From contig NZ_JAGIQA010000005.1 of NCBI RefSeq assembly GCF_017814975.1, positions 186,001-250,000 of the forward strand: DNA of 64,000 nt, given 5' to 3'. Positions within the stretch are counted from its first letter, which is position 1. The number at the start of each line of letters is the position of its first letter. Of this stretch, positions 17,076 through 25,953 are shown one piece after another. The position numbers and the translations under genes are program-made. This stretch comes from Cupriavidus consociatus. GTDB taxonomy: Bacteria; Pseudomonadota; Gammaproteobacteria; Burkholderiales; Burkholderiaceae. The notes beneath the pieces were generated by a model. That model had not been told where the DNA came from. It ran no database searches and saw only the letters and a list, made by a program, of their open reading frames with translations.

Positions 17076-18977
17076 ATGCGCCGCTATTCCACGACCTCCG
17101 AGCAGGCCCCCGACCCAGCCTCGGTCAAGCTCTTTCCCGGCCAGCGCGCCCCCCGCAGCGACTGGCAGACCGTCCGCAACCTGCTGCCCTACGTCTGGCA
17201 CTACAAGTGGCGCGTGATGCTGGCGCTAGCATGCCTGGTCGCGGCCAAGGTGGCCAACCTGGGCGTGCCGGTGCTGATGAAGCGCCTGATCGACAGCATG
17301 AATATCACCGCGGGCGACCCGCGCGCGCTGCTGGTGGTGCCGGTCGGGCTGATCGTCGCCTACGGCATGTTGCGGCTGTCGGCGACGCTGTTCACCGAGT
17401 TGCGGGAAATCCTCTTTTCCAAGGTCACGCAGAGCGCCGTGCGCGAGATCGCGCTGCAGGTGTTCCGCCACCTGCATGCGCTGTCGCTGCGCTTCCACCT
17501 GGACCGGCAGACCGGCGGCATGAGCCGCGACATCGAGCGTGGCACGCGCGGCATCCAGTCGCTGATCTCGTACTCGCTGTACAGCATCCTGCCCACGCTG
17601 GTCGAGATGGCGCTGGTGATCGGCTTTTTCGTGCTGCACTACGACATCTGGTTCGCGGCGATCACCGGCTGCGCACTGGTCAGCTATATCGTCTTCACCA
17701 TCGTCGTGACGGAGTGGCGCACGCATTTCCGCCGCAAGATGAACGAGCTGGATTCGCGCGCGAACCAGAAGGCGATCGATTCGCTGCTGAACTTCGAGAC
17801 CGTCAAGTACTTCGGCAATGAGGAATACGAAGCCCGGCGCTACGACGAGAACCTGCTCAATTACCGCGCCGCGGCGATCCGCTCGCAGAATTCGCTGTCG
17901 TTCCTGAACTTCGGCCAGCAGGTCATCATCGCCGTCGGGCTGATCCTGATCCTGTGGCGCGCCACGGTGGGCGTGGTCGACGGCAAGCTGACGCTGGGCG
18001 ACCTGGTGCTGGTCAACACGCTGATGATCCAGCTCTATATCCCGCTGAACTTCCTCGGCGTGATCTACCGCGAGATCAAGCAGGCCACTACCGACATGGA
18101 CCGGATGTTCGTGCTGCTGGGCACGAACCAGGAGGTGGCCGACTCTGCGGGCGCGCAGCCGCTCAAGGTCAACGGCGCGCAGGTGCGGTTCCGCGACGTG
18201 CGCTTCGGCTACGAGCCGGACCGCACGATCCTGGATGGGGTGGATTTCAACATCGCGGCCGGCACCACCACTGCGGTGGTCGGCCACAGCGGCTCGGGCA
18301 AGTCGACGCTGGCGCGGCTGCTGTTCCGCTTCTACGACGTCAACAGCGGTGCGATCGAGATCGACGGGCAGGATATCCGCGCGATCACGCAGGACAGCCT
18401 GCGTCGCGCCATCGGCATCGTGCCGCAGGACACGGTGCTGTTCAACGACAGCATCTACTACAACATCGCCTACGGGCGCCCGGATGCGACGCGCGAGGAA
18501 GTCATCGCGGCGGCGCAGGCGGCGCAGATCGACACCTTTATCCGCGAGTTGCCGCAGGGCTACGACACGCCGGTAGGCGAGCGCGGCCTGAAGCTGTCCG
18601 GCGGCGAGAAGCAGCGGGTGGCGATCGCGCGCACGCTGCTGAAGAACCCGCCGGTGCTCGTCTTTGACGAGGCCACCTCCGCGCTGGACTCGCGCACCGA
18701 GCAGGCGATCCAGGCCGAGCTGATGCGGCTGGCGCAGAACCGCACCACGCTGTTGATCGCACACCGCCTTTCCACCGTGGTGCATGCCGACCAGATCCTG
18801 GTGATGGACCATGGCCGTGTGGTCGAGCGCGGCACGCATGCAGAACTGATGCGCGCGCGCGGCCGCTATGCGGAAATGTGGGACATCCAGGCCCGCGCGG
18901 CGGCAAAAGGTGGCGAGGCAGAGCGCAGCGCGGACGCGCTTGCGGTGGACGTGGGCGACGCCACGCAGGACGCGTAG
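17076..18977 (+). CDS. Atm1/HMT1-type ABC transporter (ATP-binding and permease)
   Basis: A 633-residue half-transporter. The N-terminal membrane domain has six helices (about residues 45-330) and includes SLRFHLDRQTGGMSRDIERGTRGI and the NFETVKYFGNE block typical of Atm1/ABCB7 exporters. The nucleotide-binding domain carries Walker A GHSGSGKST (about 403-411), Q-loop VPQDTVLF, signature LSGGEKQR (about 507) and Walker B VLVFDEATSALD (about 527). Bacterial Atm1 homologues export glutathione conjugates or metal-thiol adducts; the substrate here is inferred from family only. It works as a homodimer in the inner membrane. It is divergent from the thioesterase gene. Confidence 0.92.
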   Translation: MRRYSTTSEQAPDPASVKLFPGQRAPRSDWQTVRNLLPYVWHYKWRVMLALACLVAAKVANLGVPVLMKRLIDSMNITAGDPRALLVVPVGLIVAYGMLRLSATLFTELREILFSKVTQSAVREIALQVFRHLHALSLRFHLDRQTGGMSRDIERGTRGIQSLISYSLYSILPTLVEMALVIGFFVLHYDIWFAAITGCALVSYIVFTIVVTEWRTHFRRKMNELDSRANQKAIDSLLNFETVKYFGNEEYEARRYDENLLNYRAAAIRSQNSLSFLNFGQQVIIAVGLILILWRATVGVVDGKLTLGDLVLVNTLMIQLYIPLNFLGVIYREIKQATTDMDRMFVLLGTNQEVADSAGAQPLKVNGAQVRFRDVRFGYEPDRTILDGVDFNIAAGTTTAVVGHSGSGKSTLARLLFRFYDVNSGAIEIDGQDIRAITQDSLRRAIGIVPQDTVLFNDSIYYNIAYGRPDATREEVIAAAQAAQIDTFIRELPQGYDTPVGERGLKLSGGEKQRVAIARTLLKNPPVLVFDEATSALDSRTEQAIQAELMRLAQNRTTLLIAHRLSTVVHADQILVMDHGRVVERGTHAELMRARGRYAEMWDIQARAAAKGGEAERSADALAVDVGDATQDA

Positions 18978-19099
18978 CGCCGCAAGCGGGGCGCCGGAAG
19001 CTCGCCGCAGGCGCGGTGGGCGCAACGCGTGGCTGCGCCAGCGGCAGGCCGCCAAAGCCACGTGACGGCGCCCATGCAGCGGGTGGATAATCCTGCGTC

Positions 19100-20047
19100 A
19101 TGGAAATCAAATGGCTTGAAGACTTCGTCAGCCTGGCCGAGACGCACAGCTTTTCGCGCTCGGCCGAGCTGCGCCACGTGACGCAGCCCGCTTTCTCCCG
19201 GCGCATCCAGTCGCTGGAGGCGTGGGTCGGGACCGAGCTGATCGACCGCTCCAGCTATCCCACCAGCCTGACGGCGGCCGGCAAGGTGTTCTACGAGCAG
19301 GCCCTGGCCATGCTGGCGCAGGTCAGCGAGACCCGCGCGCTGATGCGCGGGCAGCGCTCGGCCAACGCGCAGGTGCTGGAGTTCGCGGTGCCGCATACGC
19401 TGTCGCTGACGTTCTTTCCGGAATGGCTCAAGGTGCTGGAAGGCAAGATCGGCACGCTGCCGTGCCGGCTGCGCGCGCTCAACGTCCATGATGCGGTGCT
19501 GATGCTGGTCGAGGGCGGCTGCGACCTGGTGATGGTCTACCACCACGCGCGCCAGGCCATTCAGCTCGATCCGGCGCGGTACGACATGCTGGTGCTTGGT
19601 ACCGAGCGGCTGTCGCCGTACAGCGTGCCGGACGCCGCCGGCAAGCCGCAGTTCCGGCTGCCAGGCACCGACAAGAAGCCGGTGCCGTTCCTGAGCTACA
19701 CCCCCAATGCCTTCCTCGGGCGCATGGTAGACCTGCTGCTGTCGGATACCGCCGAAGCGCTCAAGCTCGACAAATGCTACGAGACCGACATGGCCGAGGC
19801 GCTCAAGGTCATGGCCCTGTCCGGCCACGGCATGGCGTTCCTGCCGGAGAGCGCGGTGCGCGAGGACGTGGCGCAGGGCAAGCTGGTGCGGGCGGAGTCG
19901 GCGCGCGGACTGCCGTTGTCGATCGACATGGAGATCCGCTTGTATCGCGAGAAACCCGGGGAGAACGGTGGCGAGCGGCGTGGTGCGGGAGCACGGCGCA
20001 AGCGGCAGCTGGTGGACCGGGTGTGGTCGACCTTGCTGGAAGCCTGA
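19100..20047 (+). CDS. LysR-type regulator, HypT/YjiE-like
   Basis: A 315-residue LysR-family regulator. Residues 1-60 form the winged helix-turn-helix (MEIKWLEDFVSLAETHSFSR then ELRHVTQPAFSRRIQSLE), followed by a substrate-binding domain with FAVPHTLSLTFFPEWL, typical of the HypT (YjiE) branch that in E. coli responds to hypochlorite through methionine oxidation. It lies 143 bases upstream of and in the same direction as the glutamate dehydrogenase gene, so it may regulate that gene, or just itself. A symmetric site lies in the intervening gap. The specific signal is not known here. Confidence 0.85.
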   Translation: MEIKWLEDFVSLAETHSFSRSAELRHVTQPAFSRRIQSLEAWVGTELIDRSSYPTSLTAAGKVFYEQALAMLAQVSETRALMRGQRSANAQVLEFAVPHTLSLTFFPEWLKVLEGKIGTLPCRLRALNVHDAVLMLVEGGCDLVMVYHHARQAIQLDPARYDMLVLGTERLSPYSVPDAAGKPQFRLPGTDKKPVPFLSYTPNAFLGRMVDLLLSDTAEALKLDKCYETDMAEALKVMALSGHGMAFLPESAVREDVAQGKLVRAESARGLPLSIDMEIRLYREKPGENGGERRGAGARRKRQLVDRVWSTLLEA

Positions 20048-20071
20048 CACGTCCCGTCGGCAAGCAGAGCG

Positions 20072-20112
20072 TTGACAGGTCACCCTCAAACGTTATGCGC
20101 ATCTTGCATAAC
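20072..20112 (+). promoter_or_regulatory. Promoter with overlapping inverted repeat upstream of gdhA
   Basis: A consensus -35 TTGACA (20072-20077) is followed 15-16 bases later by a weak -10 (TTATGC/TATGCG, 20093-20099) that lies inside a perfect inverted repeat GTTATGC-N7-GCATAAC (20092-20098 and 20106-20112). A regulator binding there would compete with RNA polymerase at the glutamate dehydrogenase promoter. Confidence 0.45.
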
Positions 20113-20190
20113 CGGATGAGCAAACGGCATTGGATTCCGGCAGGCCGCCAAGCCTAAGCTTGCGGCCATCCTCCACCCCGGAACCAACCG

Positions 20191-21498
20191 ATGTCCTCCG
20201 CAGCACCGACCAACATTGCTGGCCAAAAGCACGCACTCCCGTCCTACCTCAACGCCGACAACCTCGGCCCCTGGGGCATCTACCTGCAGCAAGTCGATCG
20301 TGTCACGCCCTACCTGGGCTCGCTGGCACGCTGGGTTGAAACCCTGAAGCGCCCCAAGCGCGCGCTGGTCGTCGACGTTCCCATCGAGCTGGACAACGGC
20401 ACCATCGCACACTTCGAGGGCTATCGCGTGCAGCACAACCTGTCGCGCGGCCCGGGCAAGGGCGGCGTGCGTTTCCACCAGGACGTGACGCTGTCGGAAG
20501 TGATGGCGCTGTCGGCATGGATGTCGGTGAAGAACGCCGCGGTGAACGTGCCCTACGGCGGTGCCAAGGGCGGCATCCGCGTTGACCCGCGCACGCTGTC
20601 GCACGCCGAGCTGGAGCGCCTGACGCGCCGCTACACCAGCGAAATCAACATCATCATCGGGCCGAGCAAGGACATCCCGGCGCCGGACGTCAACACCAAC
20701 GCCCAGGTGATGGCATGGATGATGGACACCTACTCGATGAACTCGGGCAGCACCTCCACCGGCGTGGTGACCGGCAAGCCGATCTCGCTGGGCGGCTCGC
20801 TGGGCCGCCATGAGGCGACCGGCCGCGGCGTGTTCGTGGTGGGTTCGGAGGCTGCACGCAATATCGGCCTGGACATCAAGGGCGCGAGCGTCGCCGTGCA
20901 GGGCTTCGGCAACGTGGGTGCCGTGGCGGCCAAGCTGTTCCATGAGGCCGGCGCCAAGGTGGTGGCGGTGCAGGACCACCGCACCACGCTGTTCGACCCG
21001 GCCGGCCTGGACGTGGCGGCGATGATGGAATACGCCGCGCACAGCGGCACCATCGAAGGCTTCCGCGGCGAAGTCCTGCGCACCGAGCAGTTCTGGGAAG
21101 TCGACTGCGACATCCTGATTCCGGCCGCGCTGGAAGGCCAGATCACCGCCAGGAACGCGCCGCTGATCAAGGCCCGCCTGGTAATCGAGGGCGCCAATGG
21201 CCCGACCACCCCGGAAGCCGACGATATCCTGCGCGAGCGCAATATCCTGGTGGCGCCGGACGTGATCGCCAACGCCGGCGGCGTAACGGTTTCCTACTTC
21301 GAATGGGTGCAGGATTTCTCGTCGTTCTTCTGGACCGAAGAAGAAATCAACCAGCGCCTGGTACGAATCATGCAAGAGGCGTTCCGCGCAATCTGGCAGG
21401 TGGCGCAGGACAACAAGGTAACGCTGCGGACTGCCGCATTTATCGTGGCCTGCTCGCGGATTCTGCAGGCGCGCGAAATGCGCGGCCTGTATCCCTGA
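20191..21498 (+). CDS. gdhA: Glutamate dehydrogenase (Glu/Leu/Phe/Val dehydrogenase family)
   Basis: A 435-residue dehydrogenase. The substrate domain carries [13 protein letters not shown] and the active-site lysine block [13 protein letters not shown] (K126), then [13 protein letters not shown] with the catalytic Asp; the nucleotide domain has [12 protein letters not shown] and [10 protein letters not shown]. It deaminates glutamate to 2-oxoglutarate or the reverse. Length and the 'ATGRGV' block fit the catabolic NAD-type enzymes found in Burkholderiales, but cofactor choice cannot be settled by eye. It is followed by a strong hairpin and then the gltIJKL glutamate/aspartate importer, which makes metabolic sense. 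Confidence 0.93.
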   Translation: MSSAAPTNIAGQKHALPSYLNADNLGPWGIYLQQVDRVTPYLGSLARWVETLKRPKRALVVDVPIELDNGTIAHFEGYRVQHNLSRGPGKGGVRFHQDVTLSEVMALSAWMSVKNAAVNVPYGGAKGGIRVDPRTLSHAELERLTRRYTSEINIIIGPSKDIPAPDVNTNAQVMAWMMDTYSMNSGSTSTGVVTGKPISLGGSLGRHEATGRGVFVVGSEAARNIGLDIKGASVAVQGFGNVGAVAAKLFHEAGAKVVAVQDHRTTLFDPAGLDVAAMMEYAAHSGTIEGFRGEVLRTEQFWEVDCDILIPAALEGQITARNAPLIKARLVIEGANGPTTPEADDILRERNILVAPDVIANAGGVTVSYFEWVQDFSSFFWTEEEINQRLVRIMQEAFRAIWQVAQDNKVTLRTAAFIVACSRILQAREMRGLYP

Positions 21499-21590
21499 TC
21501 GCAAGGTACGGGTGAACCGGAACAGGCGCGTGGCACTGGCATGGTGCGATGCAGCAGCCGATCCGGTTCCCCAGGTTCATGACCGCCAGA

Positions 21591-21620
21591 CGCGGTCTCC
21601 GGCAAGCGCCGGAGACCGCG
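21591..21620 (+). terminator. Terminator hairpin after gdhA
   Basis: A perfect 13-base stem (21591-21603 with 21608-21620, loop AAGC) of CGCGGTCTCCGGC. It is followed only by TTGTCGTAT, so it is a strong stem with a weak T tract. Confidence 0.6.
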
Positions 21621-21685
21621 TTGTCGTATCCGGACGACGTGCGCACCGATTGCCCTGAACAAGGGTTCTAGGAGAAAACCCAGTT

Positions 21686-21743
21686 GTATTGCGGCGGATG
21701 CTGCGCAATACTGTTTCACCAGAGGGGGTTTTGTCTCTAGAAT
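21686..21743 (+). promoter_or_regulatory. gltI promoter with upstream inverted repeat
   Basis: TTCACC (21715-21720) and TAGAAT (21738-21743) are spaced by 17 bases and would start transcription about 26 bases before the gltI ATG. Just upstream is GTATTGCG-N10-CGCAATAC (21686-21693 and 21704-21711), an eight-base-arm inverted repeat touching the -35 region and suited to binding a dimeric regulator. Confidence 0.45.
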
Positions 21744-21775
21744 CCCGCTTTCTCTTCTATGGTCAAGGAGATGTT

Positions 21776-22675
21776 ATGAATTTTGCCAAGTTGGCTTCCC
21801 TGATGATTGCCGCCGGGGTGATGTGCGGAACGGCTCAGGCAGCTGAACAACTGACGGGCACGCTGAAGAAGATCAAGGACACCGGCGTGATTACGCTGGG
21901 CGTGCGCGAGTCGTCGATTCCGTTCAATTACAACCTGGGCGGCGTGCGCCAGGTCGGCTATTCCTACGATATCAACATGAAGATCGTGGAAGCCATCAAG
22001 GACCAGCTCAAGCTGCCGAACCTGCAGGTCAAGGAAATCCCGATCACCTCGCAGAACCGCATCCCCCTGCTGCAGAACGGCACTATCGACATGGAGTGCG
22101 GTTCGACCACCAATAACCTGGAACGCCAGAAGCAGGTCGCCTTCACCAACTCCATCTTCATCATTGGCACGCGCATCATGGTGAAGAAGGATGCCGGCAT
22201 CAAGGACTGGGCCGACCTGAAGGGCAAGAACGTCGTCACCACCGCCGGCACCACGTCGGAGCGCCTGCTGCGCAAGATGAACGACGACCAGAAGCTGGGC
22301 CTGAACATCATCAGCACCAAGGATCACGGCCAGTCGTTCCTGACGCTGGAATCGGGACGCGCGGTGGCGTTCATGATGGACGATGCGCTGCTGTACGGCG
22401 AGCGCGCCAAGGCCAAGAACCCGGCCGACTGGATCGTGGTGGGCAAGGCCCAGTCGCGCGAGTCGTATGGCTGCATGATCCGCAAGGACGACCCGCAATT
22501 CAAGAAGCTGTCCGACACCGTGATCTCCGGCATGATGAAGGACGGTTCGGTCAACACGCTGTACACCAAGTGGTTCATGCAACCGGTTCCGCCCAAGGGC
22601 CTGAACCTGGACTTCCCGCTGTCCGATGACATGAAGGCCCTGATCAAGGCGCCGAACGACAAGGCGCTGGACTGA
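21776..22675 (+). CDS. gltI: Glutamate/aspartate ABC transporter, periplasmic binding protein
   Basis: A 299-residue solute-binding protein. An N-terminal signal peptide ends at AQA-22, followed by the mature start AEQLTGTLKKIKDTGVITLGVRESSIPFNY, then VGYSYDINMKIVEAI, MECGSTTNNLERQKQVAFTNSIF and MMDDALLYGERAKAKNP, all typical of GltI/DEBP. It captures glutamate and aspartate in the periplasm for the GltJK-L transporter. AAGGAG lies five bases before the ATG at 21776; the open frame upstream runs through the promoter and is rejected. A hairpin with T tract follows, separating it from gltJ. Confidence 0.95.
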   Translation: MNFAKLASLMIAAGVMCGTAQAAEQLTGTLKKIKDTGVITLGVRESSIPFNYNLGGVRQVGYSYDINMKIVEAIKDQLKLPNLQVKEIPITSQNRIPLLQNGTIDMECGSTTNNLERQKQVAFTNSIFIIGTRIMVKKDAGIKDWADLKGKNVVTTAGTTSERLLRKMNDDQKLGLNIISTKDHGQSFLTLESGRAVAFMMDDALLYGERAKAKNPADWIVVGKAQSRESYGCMIRKDDPQFKKLSDTVISGMMKDGSVNTLYTKWFMQPVPPKGLNLDFPLSDDMKALIKAPNDKALD

Positions 22676-22698
22676 TCTGACGGGGACAGCAGTGCGCG

Positions 22699-22738
22699 AC
22701 GGAAGGGCATGTGGAAGGCATGTCCTTCCGTTTCTTTT
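22699..22738 (+). terminator. Attenuator-type hairpin between gltI and gltJ
   Basis: ACGGAAGG-G-CATG (22699-22711) pairs with CATG-T-CCTTCCGT (22719-22731), 13 pairs including one G-T, followed by TTCTTTTT. It would make the binding-protein mRNA more abundant than the downstream permease part. Confidence 0.7.
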
Positions 22739-22750
22739 TGAGGACGCAAC

Positions 22751-23479
22751 ATGAACTACAACTGGCATTGGGGAGTCTTCCTCGAACAGGCCGCCCAGAA
22801 CGAGACCTACCTGGACTGGATGATCTCCGGCCTGAAGGTCACGATCGCGCTGGGACTTTCGTCCTGGGTCATTGCCCTGGTCATCGGGTCGGTGCTCGGC
22901 GTGCTGCGCACCGTGCCCAACAAGTGGCTGTCGGGTTTCGCCGCCACCTACGTCGAGATCTTCCGCAACATCCCGCTGCTGGTGCAGCTGTTCATCTGGT
23001 ATTTCGTCATGCCCGAGCTGCTGCCCGGCGGCGAGGCGATCAAGCAGATGAACCCGTTCGCGCAGCAGTTCCTGGCCGCCATGCTGTGCCTGGGCACCTT
23101 CACGGCCGCGCGGGTCTGCGAGCAGGTGCGCTCGGGCATCAACTCGCTGGCGCGCGGGCAGAAGAACGCGGGCCTGGCGATGGGCTTCACGCTGCCGCAG
23201 ACGTATCGCCACGTGCTGCTGCCAATGGCGTTCCGCGTGATCGTCCCCCCGCTGACTTCCGAATTCCTGAACATCTTCAAGAACTCGGCAGTGGCGTCGA
23301 CCATCGGCCTGCTGGAGCTGGCCGCGCAGGGCCGCCAGCTGGTGGACTACACCGCGCGCCCGTATGAATCGTTCATCGCGGTCACGCTGATGTACGCGCT
23401 GATCAACATCACGGTGATGCTGCTGATGCGCTGGGTCGAGGCCCGCACGCGCGTGCCCGGCTTCATCGGCGGCAAGTAA
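22751..23479 (+). CDS. gltJ: Glutamate/aspartate ABC transporter permease
   Basis: A 242-residue inner-membrane permease of the HisMQ/GltJK type. Several hydrophobic helices flank the EAA loop (GQKNAGLAMGFTLPQTYRHVLLPMAFRVIVPPL, about residues 137-170) that contacts the ATPase. The start YNWHWGVFLE and block EIFRNIPLLVQLFIWYF are characteristic of GltJ. It pairs with GltK to form the channel for glutamate/aspartate. GAGGA precedes the ATG. It comes 75 bases after gltI, past the attenuator hairpin, and nine bases before gltK. Confidence 0.95.
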   Translation: MNYNWHWGVFLEQAAQNETYLDWMISGLKVTIALGLSSWVIALVIGSVLGVLRTVPNKWLSGFAATYVEIFRNIPLLVQLFIWYFVMPELLPGGEAIKQMNPFAQQFLAAMLCLGTFTAARVCEQVRSGINSLARGQKNAGLAMGFTLPQTYRHVLLPMAFRVIVPPLTSEFLNIFKNSAVASTIGLLELAAQGRQLVDYTARPYESFIAVTLMYALINITVMLLMRWVEARTRVPGFIGGK

Positions 23480-23488
23480 GGGGGCGCC

Positions 23489-24172
23489 ATGGCTTATTCC
23501 TTCGATTTCACCTCGATCAACGCCAGCACGCTGCACGTGCTGGGCGAGGGCATGATGGTCTCGCTCAAGATTACCGTCACCGCGGTGGTGGTCGGCATCA
23601 TCTGGGGCACCATCCTGGCGATGATGCGGCTGTCGTCGTTCAGGCTGCTGAACTGGTTCGCGCAGGGGTACGTGACCATCTTCCGCTCCATCCCGCTGGT
23701 GATGGTGCTGTTGTGGTTTTTCCTGATCATTCCGCAGGTGCTGCAGGGGATCTTCAACCTGTCGCCCGCGACCGATCTGCGCATGACCTCGGCGCTGGTG
23801 GCGTTCGCGTTGTTCGAGGCGGCGTACTACTCCGAGATCATCCGCGCGGGGATCCAGAGCGTGTCGCGCGGGCAGATGTTCGCGGCGCAGGCGCTGGGCA
23901 TGACCTACGGGCAGTCGATGCGGCTGGTGATCCTGCCGCAGGCGTTCCGCAACATGGTGCCGCTGCTGCTGACCCAGGGCATCATCCTGTTCCAGGATAC
24001 GTCGCTGGTGTACGTGAGCGCGCTGGCTGATTTCTTCGGCCAGGCCTACGGCATTGGCGAGCGCGACGGGCGTATCGTCGAATTGCTGCTGTTCGCCGGC
24101 CTGGTGTACTTCATCATTTGTTTCTCCGCTTCGCTGCTGGTCAAGCGTTACCAGAAAAAGGTGGCTGTATGA
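23489..24172 (+). CDS. gltK: Glutamate/aspartate ABC transporter permease
   Basis: A 227-residue permease, partner of GltJ. It has [10 protein letters not shown] at the start, the [20 protein letters not shown] helix, and the EAA loop [34 protein letters not shown] (about residues 127-160). The hydrophobic pattern predicts about five transmembrane helices. GGGGG lies close before the ATG. Its stop overlaps the gltL start (ATGA), so translation of the ATPase is coupled. Confidence 0.95.
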   Translation: MAYSFDFTSINASTLHVLGEGMMVSLKITVTAVVVGIIWGTILAMMRLSSFRLLNWFAQGYVTIFRSIPLVMVLLWFFLIIPQVLQGIFNLSPATDLRMTSALVAFALFEAAYYSEIIRAGIQSVSRGQMFAAQALGMTYGQSMRLVILPQAFRNMVPLLLTQGIILFQDTSLVYVSALADFFGQAYGIGERDGRIVELLLFAGLVYFIICFSASLLVKRYQKKVAV

Positions 24173-24903
24173 TCGAAATCAACAATGTTTCCAAGTGGTA
24201 CGGCTCCTTCCAGGTGCTGACCGACTGCACCACCAAGGTTGCCAAGGGTGAAGTGGTGGTGGTGTGCGGCCCGTCGGGTTCGGGCAAGTCCACGCTGATC
24301 AAGACTGTCAACGCACTGGAGCCGTTCCAGAAGGGCGACATCCTGGTCGACGGCACCTCGGTGGGCAATCCCAAGACCAACCTGCCCAAGCTGCGTTCGC
24401 GCGTGGGCATGGTGTTCCAGAACTTCGAGCTGTTCCCGCACCTGTCGATCACCGAGAACCTGACCATCGCACAGATGAAGGTGCTTGGCCGTTCGAAGGA
24501 CGAGGCGATGGCGAAGGGCATGAAATACCTGGAGCGCGTGGGCCTGAAGAGCCAGGCCGAGAAGTACCCCGGCCAGCTGTCTGGCGGCCAGCAGCAGCGC
24601 GTGGCGATCGCGCGCGCACTGTCGATGGATCCGATCTGCATGCTGTTCGACGAGCCGACCTCCGCGCTTGATCCGGAAATGGTCAACGAAGTGCTGGACG
24701 TGATGGTGCAGCTGGCGCAGGAAGGCATGACCATGATGTGCGTGACCCACGAAATGGGCTTCGCGCGCAAGGTGGCCAACCGCGTCATCTTCATGGACCA
24801 GGGAAAGATCGTCGAGGACGCCGACAAGGAGGAATTCTTCGGCAATATCGAAGCCCGGTCGGAGCGTGCGCGGCAGTTCCTGTCGAAGATCCTGCACCAC
24901 TGA
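24169..24903 (+). CDS. gltL: Glutamate/aspartate ABC transporter ATP-binding protein
   Basis: A 244-residue ATPase of the polar amino acid uptake family: Walker [10 protein letters not shown] (about residues 34-42), Q-loop [11 protein letters not shown], signature LSGGQQQR (about 139) and Walker [14 protein letters not shown] (about 158), then the switch histidine in [12 protein letters not shown]. It drives the GltJK channel. The ATG at 24169 overlaps the gltK stop by four bases; an upstream in-frame start lies inside gltK and is rejected. A strong terminator follows. Confidence 0.96.
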   Translation: MIEINNVSKWYGSFQVLTDCTTKVAKGEVVVVCGPSGSGKSTLIKTVNALEPFQKGDILVDGTSVGNPKTNLPKLRSRVGMVFQNFELFPHLSITENLTIAQMKVLGRSKDEAMAKGMKYLERVGLKSQAEKYPGQLSGGQQQRVAIARALSMDPICMLFDEPTSALDPEMVNEVLDVMVQLAQEGMTMMCVTHEMGFARKVANRVIFMDQGKIVEDADKEEFFGNIEARSERARQFLSKILHH

Positions 24904-24921
24904 ACGGACTGCCAGCTTATG

Positions 24922-24948
24922 AAAAGGGACGCCTCGGCGTCCCTTTTT
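24922..24948. terminator. Bidirectional terminator after gltL
   Basis: AAAAGGGACGCC (24922-24933), loop TC, GGCGTCCCTTTT (24936-24947). The A and T tracts on both sides let it serve gltL and the convergent amidotransferase gene. Confidence 0.88.
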
Positions 24949-24965
24949 CCCTTATGCCGGATGGC

Positions 24966-25796
24966 TCAGGTACAGGCTGTATTGGCGGCGTTCTTGGCCT
25001 GGACTTCGGGCGGGATCGGCACGGTCAGCGTCATCACCGGACGCCCGTGCTCGAACATGATCAGCTCGCCCGGGGCGAACTGGGTCCAGGTCTCGTTGTC
25101 GGTCAGCGGGGCGGTGGCGATCACGGCAACGCGGTCGTCCGGCGTGGTCACCTGGGCGAAGTCGATCGACAGGTCTGCATCGATCAGGTGAGCGGTCGAG
25201 AAAGGCCACTCCCGCACGATGTAGTACAGGCGGGTCGAGCAGTGGGCAAACAGGGCCTGGCCGTTGCTCAGCAGGAAATTGAACACGCCATGCAGCGTGA
25301 TATCGCGTGTGATATCGGCCAGCGCATGGCCGAGTTCATTCAGCGGCGGTTGCGAGCCCGGGAAGCGCTTGCGCAGGCCTTGCATCAGCGTGCAGAAGGC
25401 CAGTTCGCTGTCGGTATCGCCCACCGGCTGGTACACGCCCGACAGGAACGGCGAGAAATTCAACAGGTCGCCGTTGTGGGCAAAGATCCAGTGACGGCCC
25501 CACAGCTCGCGCATGAACGGGTGGCAGTTCTCCAGCAGCACCGTGCCCTGCGTCGCCTTGCGGATATGCGAGATGACGTTCTTGGATTTGATCGGGTAGC
25601 GCTTGATCAGGTCGGCCACCGGCGAGGTGCCGGCGGACTGGTTGTCGATGAACAGGCGGCAGGCCTTGTCTTCAAAGAAGGCGACGCCGAAGCCGTCGGC
25701 GTGGTGGTCGGTCACGCCGCCGCGGGCAGCGAAGCCGGTGAAGGAGAACGTCACGTCGGTCGGCGTGGCGCAGTTCATGCCTAGCAACTGGCACAT
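24966..25796 (-). CDS. Class II glutamine amidotransferase (YafJ-like)
   Basis: A 276-residue N-terminal-nucleophile amidotransferase. The start MCQLLGMNC leaves Cys2 as the catalytic N-terminal residue after methionine removal; NVISHIRKATQG and HWIFAHNGDL form the glutamine-binding blocks, and PVGDTDSELAF follows. There is no synthase domain attached, so the ammonia acceptor is unknown, as for E. coli YafJ. It converges on gltL and is divergent from the tartrate dehydrogenase gene, with a 157-base gap between their starts. Confidence 0.88.
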   Translation of the reverse strand: MCQLLGMNCATPTDVTFSFTGFAARGGVTDHHADGFGVAFFEDKACRLFIDNQSAGTSPVADLIKRYPIKSKNVISHIRKATQGTVLLENCHPFMRELWGRHWIFAHNGDLLNFSPFLSGVYQPVGDTDSELAFCTLMQGLRKRFPGSQPPLNELGHALADITRDITLHGVFNFLLSNGQALFAHCSTRLYYIVREWPFSTAHLIDADLSIDFAQVTTPDDRVAVIATAPLTDNETWTQFAPGELIMFEHGRPVMTLTVPIPPEVQAKNAANTACT

Positions 25797-25953
25797 ATCG
25801 GGGCACCGGTCGGCAGCGGGCTGCCGCTTTGCAATAGAATGCAGACATTATCCCGCGCGCCCGGCCCGCTGCCAAGCAACCCGCGGGCGCTCCAGTGCGG
25901 TGCCAATGGCGCCAACCATGGCGCCACCATACCTGCTAACAATCCCGAGAACG

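Noticed and set aside
17226..19061. 611-residue minus-strand frame over the ABC transporter
   Set aside because: Shadow of a transporter with intact Walker and signature motifs.
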